A DNA stretch of 16,888 nucleotides from NCBI GenBank assembly GCA_900767495.1, contig CAAFZH010000022.1, forward strand, positions 1 through 16,888. The letters run 5' to 3'. Below the pieces are notes generated by a model, which was not told where the DNA came from, did no database searches, and was given only the letters and a program-made list of their open reading frames with translations. Positions 1 to 8,539 of this stretch are shown piece by piece. Each line of letters starts with the position of its first letter. The stretch's first letter is position 1. Origin of the DNA: Clostridia bacterium. GTDB taxonomy: Bacteria; Bacillota; Clostridia; Christensenellales; Borkfalkiaceae. Position numbers and translations under genes: made by a program.

Positions 1-41
1 CCCGTAGGTGAAACTTAATCACCCGTTGCTATCCGCGAATT

Positions 42-2360
42 TTATTCGGGAATATGATATTGAGTTGCTTTTACGCTCGTAACTTTGGTAATGCCGTCGG
101 TGGCGAAAATCGCAAACGAACCGAATTCGCCCGAGTCGCGAAGAGTGGTAACGCCGTTTTCGTCGTTTACCTTAACGCTTATCGCGCCCGATTTGTAAAG
201 ACGAATTTCCAAAGTAATTTCAGCGCCGTCCTCGGCGGTAAATTCCTTTACCGTGCCTGCGGTTTCGCCCGTATAGTAAGTGAGTTTGCCGTTTTCTATC
301 GCGATACGCTCGCCGTAAACGCCGTTTCCGCCGTAGTTAAAGGTTATATCGAATTTACCCGAACCCTTTATATATTTGACTTTATAAACGCCGATAATCG
401 CGCTATCCTCCGTCATACCGTTTCCGCCCGCAATAGCGGCCTTTGCGACGATATTGTTTGCAAACGAGTAGTTGCCCGCAACGGTTTCAAAGTCGGTAAC
501 GCCGAACTCGTTCGCCGAAACTTGATAATTGTTGGAAAACACATAATTCCAAAAATATTGGTTATCTGCGGTATAACTGCTTTCTTTAAAGTTTTCGACA
601 ACAGTTTTTACTTCGCCGTCCTTTACGAAAGTTACGGTAATATTAGCCAGGTCTATTTCGCCGCTCTTTACGCTTGCATTGCTGACGAAAGTCGGCTGAC
701 CGCTCGACACTAAAACTGTGCCGACTTTATCTTTCGATACGGTAAACGAACCCACTTTAACGAGTTGAGTATACGGCGCGCCTACAAAAATATCCGCGCT
801 TTCACTGCCATCCTCGTTTACGCCCGTAGGCACTATTTTAAAGATGGTCCATTCCGAAAAGTTAATTGCAATCTGACTTGCCGTATTGCCGTTTACGTCG
901 TATAGGGTAGTACCATTTGCAGTATACGGTTTTATGCTATCCTTGTAAATATATAAAGGGAAATTGTAAACGCTTTCTCCCAACGAAATTCCGTTCCAAC
1001 TGCCTATAGTGCCGCTCATACGAATATCGTAGGAATAGGATTTGATTTCGGCGTAAGTTTCGCGCGTTCTTACCCAAGAATTCGCGGTTACGCTCGCGCC
1101 CGTCATCTTAAAATATTTACCGCTGTTTAAGAACAATTTACCAGTGGAAGCGGGGTTGTAAACTTCTACGGAAGTTGCGTTTACCTTACTGAATACGGTG
1201 TCCGCAATGCTATCCGCCGAGTCGAAAGTTTCGGTTGTAGTACCGCCCGAATGTTTGACGACAAAATTATCTAAATCGTACTCAACGCTCGCCGCAACGC
1301 CTATACCGATTTTAGCGTTTTGCATATCTATGTTGATAGTAGTAAAATCGCTTACTTTAGTTAATTCTTCACCTTCGCGAGCATAATATAAACTTGCGTC
1401 ATTAGCATCGGTAATAACGAACTTAAGCGTTATCCAACTATTTACAATACTGCCAACAGATTTAGAAGTAAAGTTTTCTGATTTGTTAGCCATTCCGCTA
1501 AACTGTCCGTTGGATATACGCAACATAACGGGCGAGCCGTAAACGCTATCATTATTGAATGTAGCGCCTATCCATTCAAGCGTACTCGTTTTAGCCCTAA
1601 TATCAAACTGCACTTCGGATATTCCCGTGTATTCCGCCGTTTTTATCGACACATTACCGGCTGCTCCAACTACGCTAAGATATTTATTTACCGTGTCCGT
1701 AGAGTAACTATCCCAACCCGAAAGCGAGCCGCTTGCAAAATCGTCGGAAATAACCGTTTCGCCTACTACGGAAGAATAAGTAATGAATTTTTCGATAACC
1801 GCTTTTTGCTCGTCGGTATAATCGTTGAATTTATCCGTATCTTCCTTGGCGAGCAAAGCGACCTGCGCAACCGAACGCACGTTGTTAGCCTTGTTAGTGG
1901 CCGCGTACGTATATTCGCCACCGACCTTTTTATACGCCACGCCTATAAATTCGCGGGTGTAGTTGGAATATTTTATATCTACCATAGTGTAGTTTATAAA
2001 ATATTCGCCGTTATACTCAAACGGAGTGCAGATACGGTCGAGGTATTTAACGCCTTTTGCGTTTAAATTTGCGTGATAAGCGGTATCGTCCGTAATATAC
2101 TTGCCTACGAAGTCGTAAGGCATAATTATCATACCGTAAGAGGTGCTTACGTCATCGGCGTTATAGGTGCTGATTTTAGCGGTGAATTTAATGCCCGAGT
2201 TTTCGTCGAGCCTTATGGACGCACCGCCAAGCATAGTTACAGTGCTTTCTACGGCTTGCTCGTCCGCGCGGACGGTAATTTTACCGAAAGCAAAGACGGA
2301 CAGGCAAACACAGAACGCGAGCGTTAAAGCAACTAACAATTTACTTTTTACTTTACTCAT
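42..2360 (-). CDS. Large secreted protein with LamG/concanavalin-like modules
   Basis: 772 residues. Residues 1-32 form a signal peptide with a basic start, a hydrophobic core and a likely cut after VRA. Residues about 37-200 form a distinct N-terminal domain (GASIRLDENSGIKFTAKIS, then YGMIIMPYDF) of unassigned function. Three beta-rich modules of the concanavalin/LamG type follow, at about 203-372, 376-582 and 586-770. The first two share a signature: WIG, then VYGSPV near 262-280, and WNG, then VYNFPL near 454-470. No hydrolase motif, LPXTG signal or C-terminal membrane segment is visible, so the protein is probably released or held non-covalently. It is the last gene of the operon and has a strong ribosome binding site (AAGGAGG about 8 bases before ATG). 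The likely role is binding or presenting glycan outside the cell. This is inferred from fold type and neighbours. I am sure of the gene and secretion, not of the ligand. Confidence 0.85.
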   Translation of the reverse strand: MSKVKSKLLVALTLAFCVCLSVFAFGKITVRADEQAVESTVTMLGGASIRLDENSGIKFTAKISTYNADDVSTSYGMIIMPYDFVGKYITDDTAYHANLNAKGVKYLDRICTPFEYNGEYFINYTMVDIKYSNYTREFIGVAYKKVGGEYTYAATNKANNVRSVAQVALLAKEDTDKFNDYTDEQKAVIEKFITYSSVVGETVISDDFASGSLSGWDSYSTDTVNKYLSVVGAAGNVSIKTAEYTGISEVQFDIRAKTSTLEWIGATFNNDSVYGSPVMLRISNGQFSGMANKSENFTSKSVGSIVNSWITLKFVITDANDASLYYAREGEELTKVSDFTTINIDMQNAKIGIGVAASVEYDLDNFVVKHSGGTTTETFDSADSIADTVFSKVNATSVEVYNPASTGKLFLNSGKYFKMTGASVTANSWVRTRETYAEIKSYSYDIRMSGTIGSWNGISLGESVYNFPLYIYKDSIKPYTANGTTLYDVNGNTASQIAINFSEWTIFKIVPTGVNEDGSESADIFVGAPYTQLVKVGSFTVSKDKVGTVLVSSGQPTFVSNASVKSGEIDLANITVTFVKDGEVKTVVENFKESSYTADNQYFWNYVFSNNYQVSANEFGVTDFETVAGNYSFANNIVAKAAIAGGNGMTEDSAIIGVYKVKYIKGSGKFDITFNYGGNGVYGERIAIENGKLTYYTGETAGTVKEFTAEDGAEITLEIRLYKSGAISVKVNDENGVTTLRDSGEFGSFAIFATDGITKVTSVKATQYHIPE

Positions 2361-2373
2361 CTTTCTTTCCTCC

Positions 2374-2517
2374 TTAATACGCAGCGTTGGCGGGATCGTA
2401 AATATCGCCGTCGAAATCGTCGTTGTTACCTATTCCCGAGGGGAGCACTGACGTACGAATTACGTCGCATTTTAACGCGAGTATTTCGCAAAAGGGAGTT
2501 ACGTAGTCTTTTTTCAT
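2374..2517 (-). CDS. Small 47-residue peptide of unknown function
   Basis: The frame is open further upstream, but the ATG at 2515-2517 is chosen because AGGAG sits 6 bases before it, at 2524-2528. The product starts MKKDYVTPFCEILALKCDVI and continues RTS, with an acidic, Asn/Asp/Gly-rich tail ending PANAAY. There is no signal peptide and no hydrophobic segment. From memory, short proteins starting MKK-x-Y-x-x-P with EIL and a DVI-x-TS motif recur in Clostridia and Bacteroidetes genomes without a known role; I could not search for them. It lies between the rhamnosidase gene (68-bp gap) and the last secreted protein (13-bp gap), so it is probably co-transcribed. Two cysteines (positions 10 and 18) are present. 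It could be a modified peptide precursor, but no modifying enzyme is nearby. No function is assigned. Confidence 0.65.
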   Translation of the reverse strand: MKKDYVTPFCEILALKCDVIRTSVLPSGIGNNDDFDGDIYDPANAAY

Positions 2518-2523
2518 AATTTT

Positions 2524-2528
2524 CTCCT
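2524..2528 (-). promoter_or_regulatory. Ribosome binding site deciding the start of the 47-residue peptide
   Basis: The minus strand reads AGGAG, then 6 bases, then ATG. The longer in-frame extension upstream has no such site and overlaps the end of the rhamnosidase gene, so the short product is preferred. Confidence 0.7.
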
Positions 2529-2532
2529 CATA

Positions 2533-2561
2533 TTGCCGTTTATATTTTTTAGTTACGGCAA
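2533..2561 (-). other. Intergenic inverted repeat between rhamnosidase and small peptide genes
   Basis: The arms TTGCCGT (2533-2539) and ACGGCAA (2555-2561) are perfect 7-bp partners around a 15-base AT-rich loop. The element lies in the only clear gap (68 bp) within the downstream half of the operon. There is no T-run after it in the direction of transcription, so it is not a classical terminator. It may stabilise or process the mRNA, but that is a guess. Confidence 0.35.
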
Positions 2562-2585
2562 ATATTACCTGATTTAGTGGCGGCG

Positions 2586-4832
2586 TTACTGCACTTCCTC
2601 TATAGAGTAGCCTTGGGGCAAAGTGCAATCGAGTTTGCCGCTCTCGCTTTTTACTACGAGAATTTTATCGCCTACGGGCAAAGTGAATCTGCAATCGAAT
2701 TTAAGTGGGACGCGCTTGAAATAAATTTGCTTTTTGGTGGTATCAAAGCCCTTATAACCGACTAAAGCCTCTATTAAAAACGCCGCCACTATAGCCGTAA
2801 AGCCGTGATTGCAACTGCCGCGAAGTCCCGGACCTTCGCCGTTTGAAAAAATCATATTTTCCCACAAAGTTGAAGTTTTTTCCGCCATAAGCGAGAACAT
2901 GGTTTTACATTCGGCTATGAGTTCGTCGCACCTGCCAACCCGCGAAAGTATAAGCAGACGCAGGTAGTAGCCTATGAACATATTAGACGGGTATATATCG
3001 GGATAAGCCGAAACGTTTTCCACGCGGTTTATTCCGAAATTATCTACAATCGTGTTATAGAAATACTTATCGAGTCTGTCATCCGCTATCCCGAAGAAGA
3101 TTGCGTAATACTGACAAGTTTCGGTATAATTGTTCTGAACGACCAACTTTTTATTTTGCCGCACGGCGTTATCGGCGAAAAACTTGCCGTTATACGAAAG
3201 GCGGCGGATTTCGCTTTTCAGCCTGCGAGACTTTGCTATTAAGGAATAATCGTTGAACATTATTCCCGCGGCGTTGAGAGCGGCGGCGTAAAGCATATTA
3301 GTGGGGAAGTTTACTCCACCCGTAAAGTCGTTTGCTTTGCTCCACTCTACGAAAACCCACCCGTCGAGATCTTCCAACAGTTCGCTTTCGTTCTCATATT
3401 TACTGAAAAAGTCGAGTACGTCGAGTATGCGTTTATGCGAAATTTCCACAAGCGCGCCGTCGTTTGTGCGACGGGTGTAGTCGAAAATTTCTATAATAAA
3501 CCACAGCGCCCAGTTGGGGATATAGTTGCCCGATTTCGATTCCGACGGATAGCACATAGGCAGTACTTTGGGCGGAAGATTTTTCATTTTATCGAACAGA
3601 CAATAGTTTTCGAGAAAGACTTTTTCTATCAGATTGCCGCCCGTTAATACGCTTTCCGCAATAGCCATAAAATAACTGTCGCAAAGCCAACCCGACCGCT
3701 CGCGGGAGGGGCAATCGGTGTACAAATCGGATGAATTTTGCTCGAACGAGTGTTTTGCAGCGTAAATTATGCTCTCAAGCGTTTTATCGGCGCACTCCGC
3801 CCCGAAATTTTCGGTTAAGGGGTTCTGCACTACGATCATACCAACGAAAGAAACTTTCACCTCGCCGATAATATGCAGTTTTAAATACTGCAAACAGTAC
3901 GGCTCGAAAGTAGTGAGCGAGTAAACGCCTCTTTTAAGATGCCAACCAAAGCCTTGTATAATGCTTTCGCGATTGAATTTTACGTCGCCGTCGGTTAAAA
4001 TCTCGTCGTAAGAACAGTAAATTTCGGCGTCGTTGCCGCTTACTTCAAGTTTAATTACTACTTTGCCCGAACGGTCGTAATCGAATTTATAAAGTTCGTA
4101 CCTGCCGTAAGTCGCCAAGTCGTCGTTTTTAAAATCAACGAATATACGCGACAAACAAACTTCGCACTCGTCGCGACTGTAACTTATAAGTTTTTTGCTG
4201 TCTATTTCGCGAATAAGGTCGTTTACGAATTCCTCGCCCTTGATTTTGGCAAGACCGCCGATTTTTATTTTTTCCGCGCCGAGTATTTCGTTTTTATTAA
4301 AAGGCACTCTTCGATTTAAAAGCGAGGGGCATTTAACCGCTTCGGTTTCGACCTCGCTAAAAAGCGAAAAATCGCCTTTATAGAAAAACGAACGGTCTTT
4401 AAACTGTTTATAAAATTCCGCAAAGCCGCGTTGAGAGGAATACCTCTCTACCCGTTCCACCCTGTCGCTTGCCTCGTAACACTTAAAATCACTCGTATCG
4501 GCGACTATTCCGCCGTCGCCCGAACGAATTTCCGCGCCGAAAACCATATATTCCCTCGTAAAGGAAAGCGATATGGTGTCGTAATATACAAGGTCTACCG
4601 CTATTACGTCGTTTATTCCGTTTAAGTATGGCGAAAGGTTAATTTCGTCTACACGCAAATGCCCGTGAGCCGTGCGCGCAGGTCCGAAATTTACGAATTC
4701 GCCGTTTACGAACAAATTGTAAAAATCGCGCGCAACTATTTTAATAGTGGCTTTTTCTATTCCCCGTAAACGCGTTACGAAAAAATATTCGCCGTTTATT
4801 CTTTTATTGTCTTTTACTCTTACCGTGTTCAT
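2586..4832 (-). CDS. GH78-type alpha-L-rhamnosidase, cytoplasmic
   Basis: 748 residues with no signal peptide, so it should release terminal alpha-L-rhamnose from imported oligosaccharides in the cytoplasm. The N-terminal half (about 1-335) is beta-rich, with the typical accessory-domain phrase FVNGEFVNFGPAR near 41-53. The (alpha/alpha)6 catalytic region follows. It carries DCPSRERSGWLCD at 373-385, giving acidic residues D373, E378 and D385 in the spacing known for GH78 (+5 and +12). It also has STLWE ending at E658, the expected catalytic base, followed by GSCNHG at 672-677. Length and domain order are normal for the family. The ATG lies 10 bp after the AraC stop, and an AGGAG is embedded in the end of that gene about 15 bases upstream. 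Rhamnosidase activity is the best call, but GH78-like proteins with other specificities exist. Confidence 0.85.
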   Translation of the reverse strand: MNTVRVKDNKRINGEYFFVTRLRGIEKATIKIVARDFYNLFVNGEFVNFGPARTAHGHLRVDEINLSPYLNGINDVIAVDLVYYDTISLSFTREYMVFGAEIRSGDGGIVADTSDFKCYEASDRVERVERYSSQRGFAEFYKQFKDRSFFYKGDFSLFSEVETEAVKCPSLLNRRVPFNKNEILGAEKIKIGGLAKIKGEEFVNDLIREIDSKKLISYSRDECEVCLSRIFVDFKNDDLATYGRYELYKFDYDRSGKVVIKLEVSGNDAEIYCSYDEILTDGDVKFNRESIIQGFGWHLKRGVYSLTTFEPYCLQYLKLHIIGEVKVSFVGMIVVQNPLTENFGAECADKTLESIIYAAKHSFEQNSSDLYTDCPSRERSGWLCDSYFMAIAESVLTGGNLIEKVFLENYCLFDKMKNLPPKVLPMCYPSESKSGNYIPNWALWFIIEIFDYTRRTNDGALVEISHKRILDVLDFFSKYENESELLEDLDGWVFVEWSKANDFTGGVNFPTNMLYAAALNAAGIMFNDYSLIAKSRRLKSEIRRLSYNGKFFADNAVRQNKKLVVQNNYTETCQYYAIFFGIADDRLDKYFYNTIVDNFGINRVENVSAYPDIYPSNMFIGYYLRLLILSRVGRCDELIAECKTMFSLMAEKTSTLWENMIFSNGEGPGLRGSCNHGFTAIVAAFLIEALVGYKGFDTTKKQIYFKRVPLKFDCRFTLPVGDKILVVKSESGKLDCTLPQGYSIEEVQ

Positions 4833-4842
4833 AGCAAAAGCC

Positions 4843-5691
4843 CTAATCTCCTATACCGAATTTTTCTCTGTAACGCTGCGGAGAATATCCCGTGTGCTTT
4901 TTGAATATCTGACTGAAATACGCGCCGTCAGGATAGCCTACTGTTTCGCCTATTTCTCTTATAGAATAACTCGTTGCAAGCAAATATTTTTTCGCCTCGG
5001 TTATTCTTACGTGAATCTGATACTGTATGGGCGAGATTTTTGCCACGCGTTTAAACTGATGTACGAGTCCGTAAGTGCTTACGTACACCATAGCGGCTAA
5101 ATCCTCTATGCAAATTTCTTTATTGTAATTTTGGTCGATATAATCTTTGACTATCCTGCAAGATTGATTAAGCGAGCCTATCTCGAACCGCTCCTTGCCT
5201 ATTTCGCGTTTTAAAACTATAAACAAGACGTTTACGAGCGAATATACCGCCTGCATATAATCGTCCTCGCGATCAACGAGTTCGTCGTAAATCTTATCGA
5301 AAAAATATTTTACCGTTTTATAATTTTCGATAAACACGAACGGCAAATCCCGTCCGCCTATAAGGTGATTAAGCGGCTTTTCGGGTTCTTTAACGCCGTC
5401 AACCGACAAGTACCTTAGTTTTACGGGCGCGTCGCTTACGGGTATTTCTTTATGCGAAGTGTGAGCGTTATAAATTATAACGCTGTTTTCGCTTACGTCG
5501 TAAGTGGAATCGTCCACCGCGACGCATATTTTACCCGACTCGACGAATATCATCTGCAATTTTTCGTCGCATTGCATTTGCGCGTGAAAGGGCAAATCTT
5601 TGGGATTGTCTATATATTTTACCGAAACGGGGCGCACGCCGTCGCCTTTCATCTCGCAGCCGCTGAACGACCAAAAATTCTGCATTACCAC
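4843..5691 (-). CDS. AraC-family transcriptional regulator
   Basis: 282 residues. The N-terminal half (about 20-110) looks like the cupin-type ligand-binding domain of sugar-responsive AraC proteins. The C-terminal part (about 177-279) holds the two helix-turn-helix motifs, with IEDLAAMVYVSTYGLVHQFKR and the well-conserved IREIGETVGYPDGAYFSQIFKKHTGYSPQRYR. The frame opens with GTG at 5691, 9 bp after the upstream stop. An ATG two codons later (5685) is an equally good start, since neither has a strong ribosome binding site. It lies inside the operon between the binding-protein and rhamnosidase genes, so it probably controls its own operon, most likely as an activator responding to a sugar from the pathway. 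The inducer is not visible in the sequence. Confidence 0.93.
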   Translation of the reverse strand: MVMQNFWSFSGCEMKGDGVRPVSVKYIDNPKDLPFHAQMQCDEKLQMIFVESGKICVAVDDSTYDVSENSVIIYNAHTSHKEIPVSDAPVKLRYLSVDGVKEPEKPLNHLIGGRDLPFVFIENYKTVKYFFDKIYDELVDREDDYMQAVYSLVNVLFIVLKREIGKERFEIGSLNQSCRIVKDYIDQNYNKEICIEDLAAMVYVSTYGLVHQFKRVAKISPIQYQIHVRITEAKKYLLATSYSIREIGETVGYPDGAYFSQIFKKHTGYSPQRYREKFGIGD

Positions 5692-5700
5692 AGTCTTACT

Positions 5701-7107
5701 TTAAGAATTCCACGCCGACCAGTTTGCGTTTACGTAATTATAGTCTGCCTCGTAATATTGTTCGGTTGTAGTGGCAGTGTTCTTGAACGTCACGAAAGGC
5801 GATTGCTGTTGAGGCCACATACCCACTTTACTTTCTATTGCGAGCGGGTGATTTGAAACGAATTTATAAGGCGTGCATTCGTTCCAAATGCTTATAAGGC
5901 TCTTGGTGAAACTGTTTGCGTTTTCGGCAAGCGACGCCGTATCGTAATTATAAGCGTAAATCGCGCCCGTGTTTGCCGTCCATATTTCGCAGGCTTTTTG
6001 CGACGATATAAACTTTATCCACTTTTTAGCCGCGTCTGCGTTTTTCGTTTTTGCCGCAACGAACCAACATTGAGCCGAACCTTCGAAAAGGTATTTCACG
6101 CCCTCGTCCGCCGCCTGCGAATTTCCGTTGTCGTCCGACACCACGGGCGTGGGCATTAAAGCGTACTCGAAATCGGGGAACTCTTTAAGGTACAGTTGCA
6201 TTTCGGTCTGAAACCACGAGCCGCACGGCAACATTGCCGCTTTACCCTGTATAAAGTCGAGTTGGGCGGTGATGTGGTCCTTACTCATTACGTTAGGCGG
6301 GCAATATTTTTTGTCGTTCATAATAAAAGAATATAAAAGTTCGAGCGCGCGAAGTCTACCCTCGTCCTTATACACCTCGGGGCTTTCAAATTTGGCGAAT
6401 TCGTTGAGTTTGGCCGCGCCCGAATATTGCAACCACCAGGTGTTCATAGTGGACGGCCAGTAACCGTCGGAAGTGCTGCCGCAGTACACCAGGGGTTTTA
6501 TCGTGAATTCTTTTCCGTTATTGACTTTGGGGTCGGATTTTTTGATGTTAGCCGCGGCGATTTTATCGCAAAGATCTTTGAGTTCCTTGGTAGTTTTTGG
6601 TACTTTCCAACCGTTTTCCTCAAACATTTTCACGTTATATAAAAGTCCCGAAATACTCGCCTCGTGCGGGATTGCGTAATATTTATTATACAACGAGAAC
6701 GCGTCGCGACCCGAAACCGCTATGCGGTCGCGCAAAGTCTGTCCGTTTTCGACTTCCTCGCCGTAAAGCGAGGTTAAGTCCATAACGTAGCCTTTGGTTG
6801 CCCAGCGACGGACTTGCCCCCAGTAAGAAACCTGATACACGTCGCTTATGCTCGTGTTGGTTTGAAGTCTGTTTTCCGTAGTGGAGTTAATACTCTCGTT
6901 TGCTATAAGTTTTACCTTTATATCGGTGTTCTGTGCCATAAACTCGGTCGCGAGAGCCTCATAAACCTGCGTGCCGTAGCCCGCTTTTAAAAACTCTACT
7001 CTTAAAGTACCGGGGTCGTCGTTACCCGTTTTACCGTTGCAACCCGTTGCGAGAATCGCCGAAACGGTAAGCGTTGCTGCTAAAACCGCGCTGAAAAATT
7101 TTTTCAT
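5701..7107 (-). CDS. ABC transporter sugar-binding lipoprotein (family 1)
   Basis: 468 residues. A lipoprotein signal peptide ends in LATGC with the lipidated cysteine at C23, so the protein is anchored outside the membrane. The body follows the MalE-like family-1 pattern: LRVEFLKAGYG near the start, YYAIPHEASISGLLYNVKMFEENG at about 143-166, DFIQGKAAMLPCGSW at 284-298 and WIKFISSQKACEIW near 363-376. It binds the oligosaccharide and delivers it to the two permeases encoded upstream in the same transcript. The ribosome binding site AAGGAG lies about 9 bases before ATG. The gaps are 18 bp to the lipoprotein hydrolase gene and 9 bp to the AraC gene. The substrate is inferred from context to be a rhamnose-containing glycan fragment. 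Confidence 0.93.
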   Translation of the reverse strand: MKKFFSAVLAATLTVSAILATGCNGKTGNDDPGTLRVEFLKAGYGTQVYEALATEFMAQNTDIKVKLIANESINSTTENRLQTNTSISDVYQVSYWGQVRRWATKGYVMDLTSLYGEEVENGQTLRDRIAVSGRDAFSLYNKYYAIPHEASISGLLYNVKMFEENGWKVPKTTKELKDLCDKIAAANIKKSDPKVNNGKEFTIKPLVYCGSTSDGYWPSTMNTWWLQYSGAAKLNEFAKFESPEVYKDEGRLRALELLYSFIMNDKKYCPPNVMSKDHITAQLDFIQGKAAMLPCGSWFQTEMQLYLKEFPDFEYALMPTPVVSDDNGNSQAADEGVKYLFEGSAQCWFVAAKTKNADAAKKWIKFISSQKACEIWTANTGAIYAYNYDTASLAENANSFTKSLISIWNECTPYKFVSNHPLAIESKVGMWPQQQSPFVTFKNTATTTEQYYEADYNYVNANWSAWNS

Positions 7108-7125
7108 AAAATATATCTCCTTAAA

Positions 7126-8529
7126 TTATACGAGCGGAATTATAAATCTGCCCTCGCCCGGGGTAAGTTTAAAGGTGTACTCGCCTTTATTGAGAGGAAC
7201 GACCATTTTTTGTCCTCTTCTGTACATAAGCGCGGCGCGCGCGTTATTGAATTTTACCGTAACCTTATCGGTCTTATCGAAATACGGGTCGGAATAGTTT
7301 ACAAACATAAATCCGTCTCGCCCCTCGCCGTCTTTTAAAACTCCTATTACCGTATCTTCGGTAACCGAAACCGAATTTATACGCTCGTGAGTCATAATAG
7401 GATTTTTCAACAGGTTAAAGCCTACGTTTTCGAGCATTTCGTCGCCTAGTTTGGTCATGACGCCCTGCCAGGTAAAGTTACGATAGACTTTTTCCCACGC
7501 GTGGACTTCGTTATTCACGTTGAGCGCGGCGTAATATCTGTAAGTGGGCGTACCGTCCTTGGCGATAAGCGAACCGTTACTGCTCGTACTGAAATAGGTG
7601 TAGTAGGTGAAACTCGAAAATCCGAACGCCATACCCGTGTATATCTGAAATCTTAAATCCTGAATACCGATAATATCGCGAATACCGGTGTAATCGGAAA
7701 CGTTCTGTATATAAATTCTCGGTTCTATGTCCCATTCCTTGGCTTTGGTCGCTACGAGTTCGTAGTTTTGCAAATAAGTTTCCTTTATTCTACTTCCGCT
7801 GAACTGACTTTTATTAAGCGGGTAATAATCGTAGGATATATAACCCGTTTTTTTTGCAAACAATTCGAGATACCTGTCTATATAGTCCTCGTAACTGCTT
7901 TGCAAAGTTGTGTCGAGAGCCTCGGCGGACGCATAATCGGGGAGGAGATTTATAAACGCCTCGCCGCTCGGCACTTTTGCTTTATAAAGGTCATAGACCT
8001 TCGACATTTTCTCCATTTGTTGCACGTTAGGCTCGTCGTGCAAAAAGTTGCCCGCGTAAGCCGACGACTTTACGTATTCGTTGTTCTCGTCGAACATTTT
8101 GTTTATTACGCTTTCGTAATCCTCTTCCTTAACCGAGTTTACGAAACCGTAAAAAGTCCAGTCGCGAACGTAATATTTTATACCTACTTTCTCTGCGCAG
8201 GCAAGAGCGCGCAACGCGTCGGTCTGCGCCGTTTCGCTCAACTGTTCTATCGTTCCGCCGCCCACCCTTAATCCGTCATACAGTGCCTGCGCGCGGGTAA
8301 AGCCCGCGTCGGCTAAAAGTTTATACTGTTCGTCGGTGATACATTCGGCGTTGCTCGCCGAGCCGTTCCAGTTTGCCTTGGTTGGCGCGGCGTAAGCGAC
8401 GAAATCCACTATTTTATCGCTTTCGTATTCGGGTACGACTATCTCGCCGAGTTTATCTTTGCAGGCGGTGAAAGCGCACGCCGTTACCGCCATTAAAGAG
8501 GCGAGAACAAGACTTAATTTTCGTTTCAT
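7126..8529 (-). CDS. Lipoprotein glycoside-hydrolase-like protein, TIM-barrel type
   Basis: 467 residues with a lipoprotein signal peptide (lipobox FTAC, C23). The body resembles a TIM-barrel hydrolase: ECITDEQYKLLADAGFTRAQ at 62-81, FLHDEPN at 162-168, INLLPDYA at 193-200, ISYDYYP at 231-237, and a barrel end rich in aromatics (GFSSFTYYTYF). The DEP at 165-167 sits where clan GH-A enzymes carry their acid/base Glu, so E166 is the best catalytic candidate. The second catalytic acid is not clear. A beta-sandwich C-terminus (about 375-467) follows. It is a paralogue of the soluble protein at 11733-12956: both share the opening motif, INLLP/VNLLP, DEPN and the YYTY segment. I cannot name the GH family. 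It probably trims the glycan at the cell surface before uptake. Confidence 0.75.
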   Translation of the reverse strand: MKRKLSLVLASLMAVTACAFTACKDKLGEIVVPEYESDKIVDFVAYAAPTKANWNGSASNAECITDEQYKLLADAGFTRAQALYDGLRVGGGTIEQLSETAQTDALRALACAEKVGIKYYVRDWTFYGFVNSVKEEDYESVINKMFDENNEYVKSSAYAGNFLHDEPNVQQMEKMSKVYDLYKAKVPSGEAFINLLPDYASAEALDTTLQSSYEDYIDRYLELFAKKTGYISYDYYPLNKSQFSGSRIKETYLQNYELVATKAKEWDIEPRIYIQNVSDYTGIRDIIGIQDLRFQIYTGMAFGFSSFTYYTYFSTSSNGSLIAKDGTPTYRYYAALNVNNEVHAWEKVYRNFTWQGVMTKLGDEMLENVGFNLLKNPIMTHERINSVSVTEDTVIGVLKDGEGRDGFMFVNYSDPYFDKTDKVTVKFNNARAALMYRRGQKMVVPLNKGEYTFKLTPGEGRFIIPLV

Positions 8530-8539
8530 TTTTCACCTC

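Noticed and set aside
7..23. Possible terminator hairpin after the last operon gene (GGTGA/TCACC)
   Set aside because: The stem has only 5 bp, there is no visible T-run, and the window ends too soon to judge.
54..713. Long plus-strand open frame opposite the first secreted protein gene (and similar frames across 1-13800)
   Set aside because: These frames are antisense to well-supported genes, and their products have no domain or ribosome binding site. They reflect the codon bias of the real genes.
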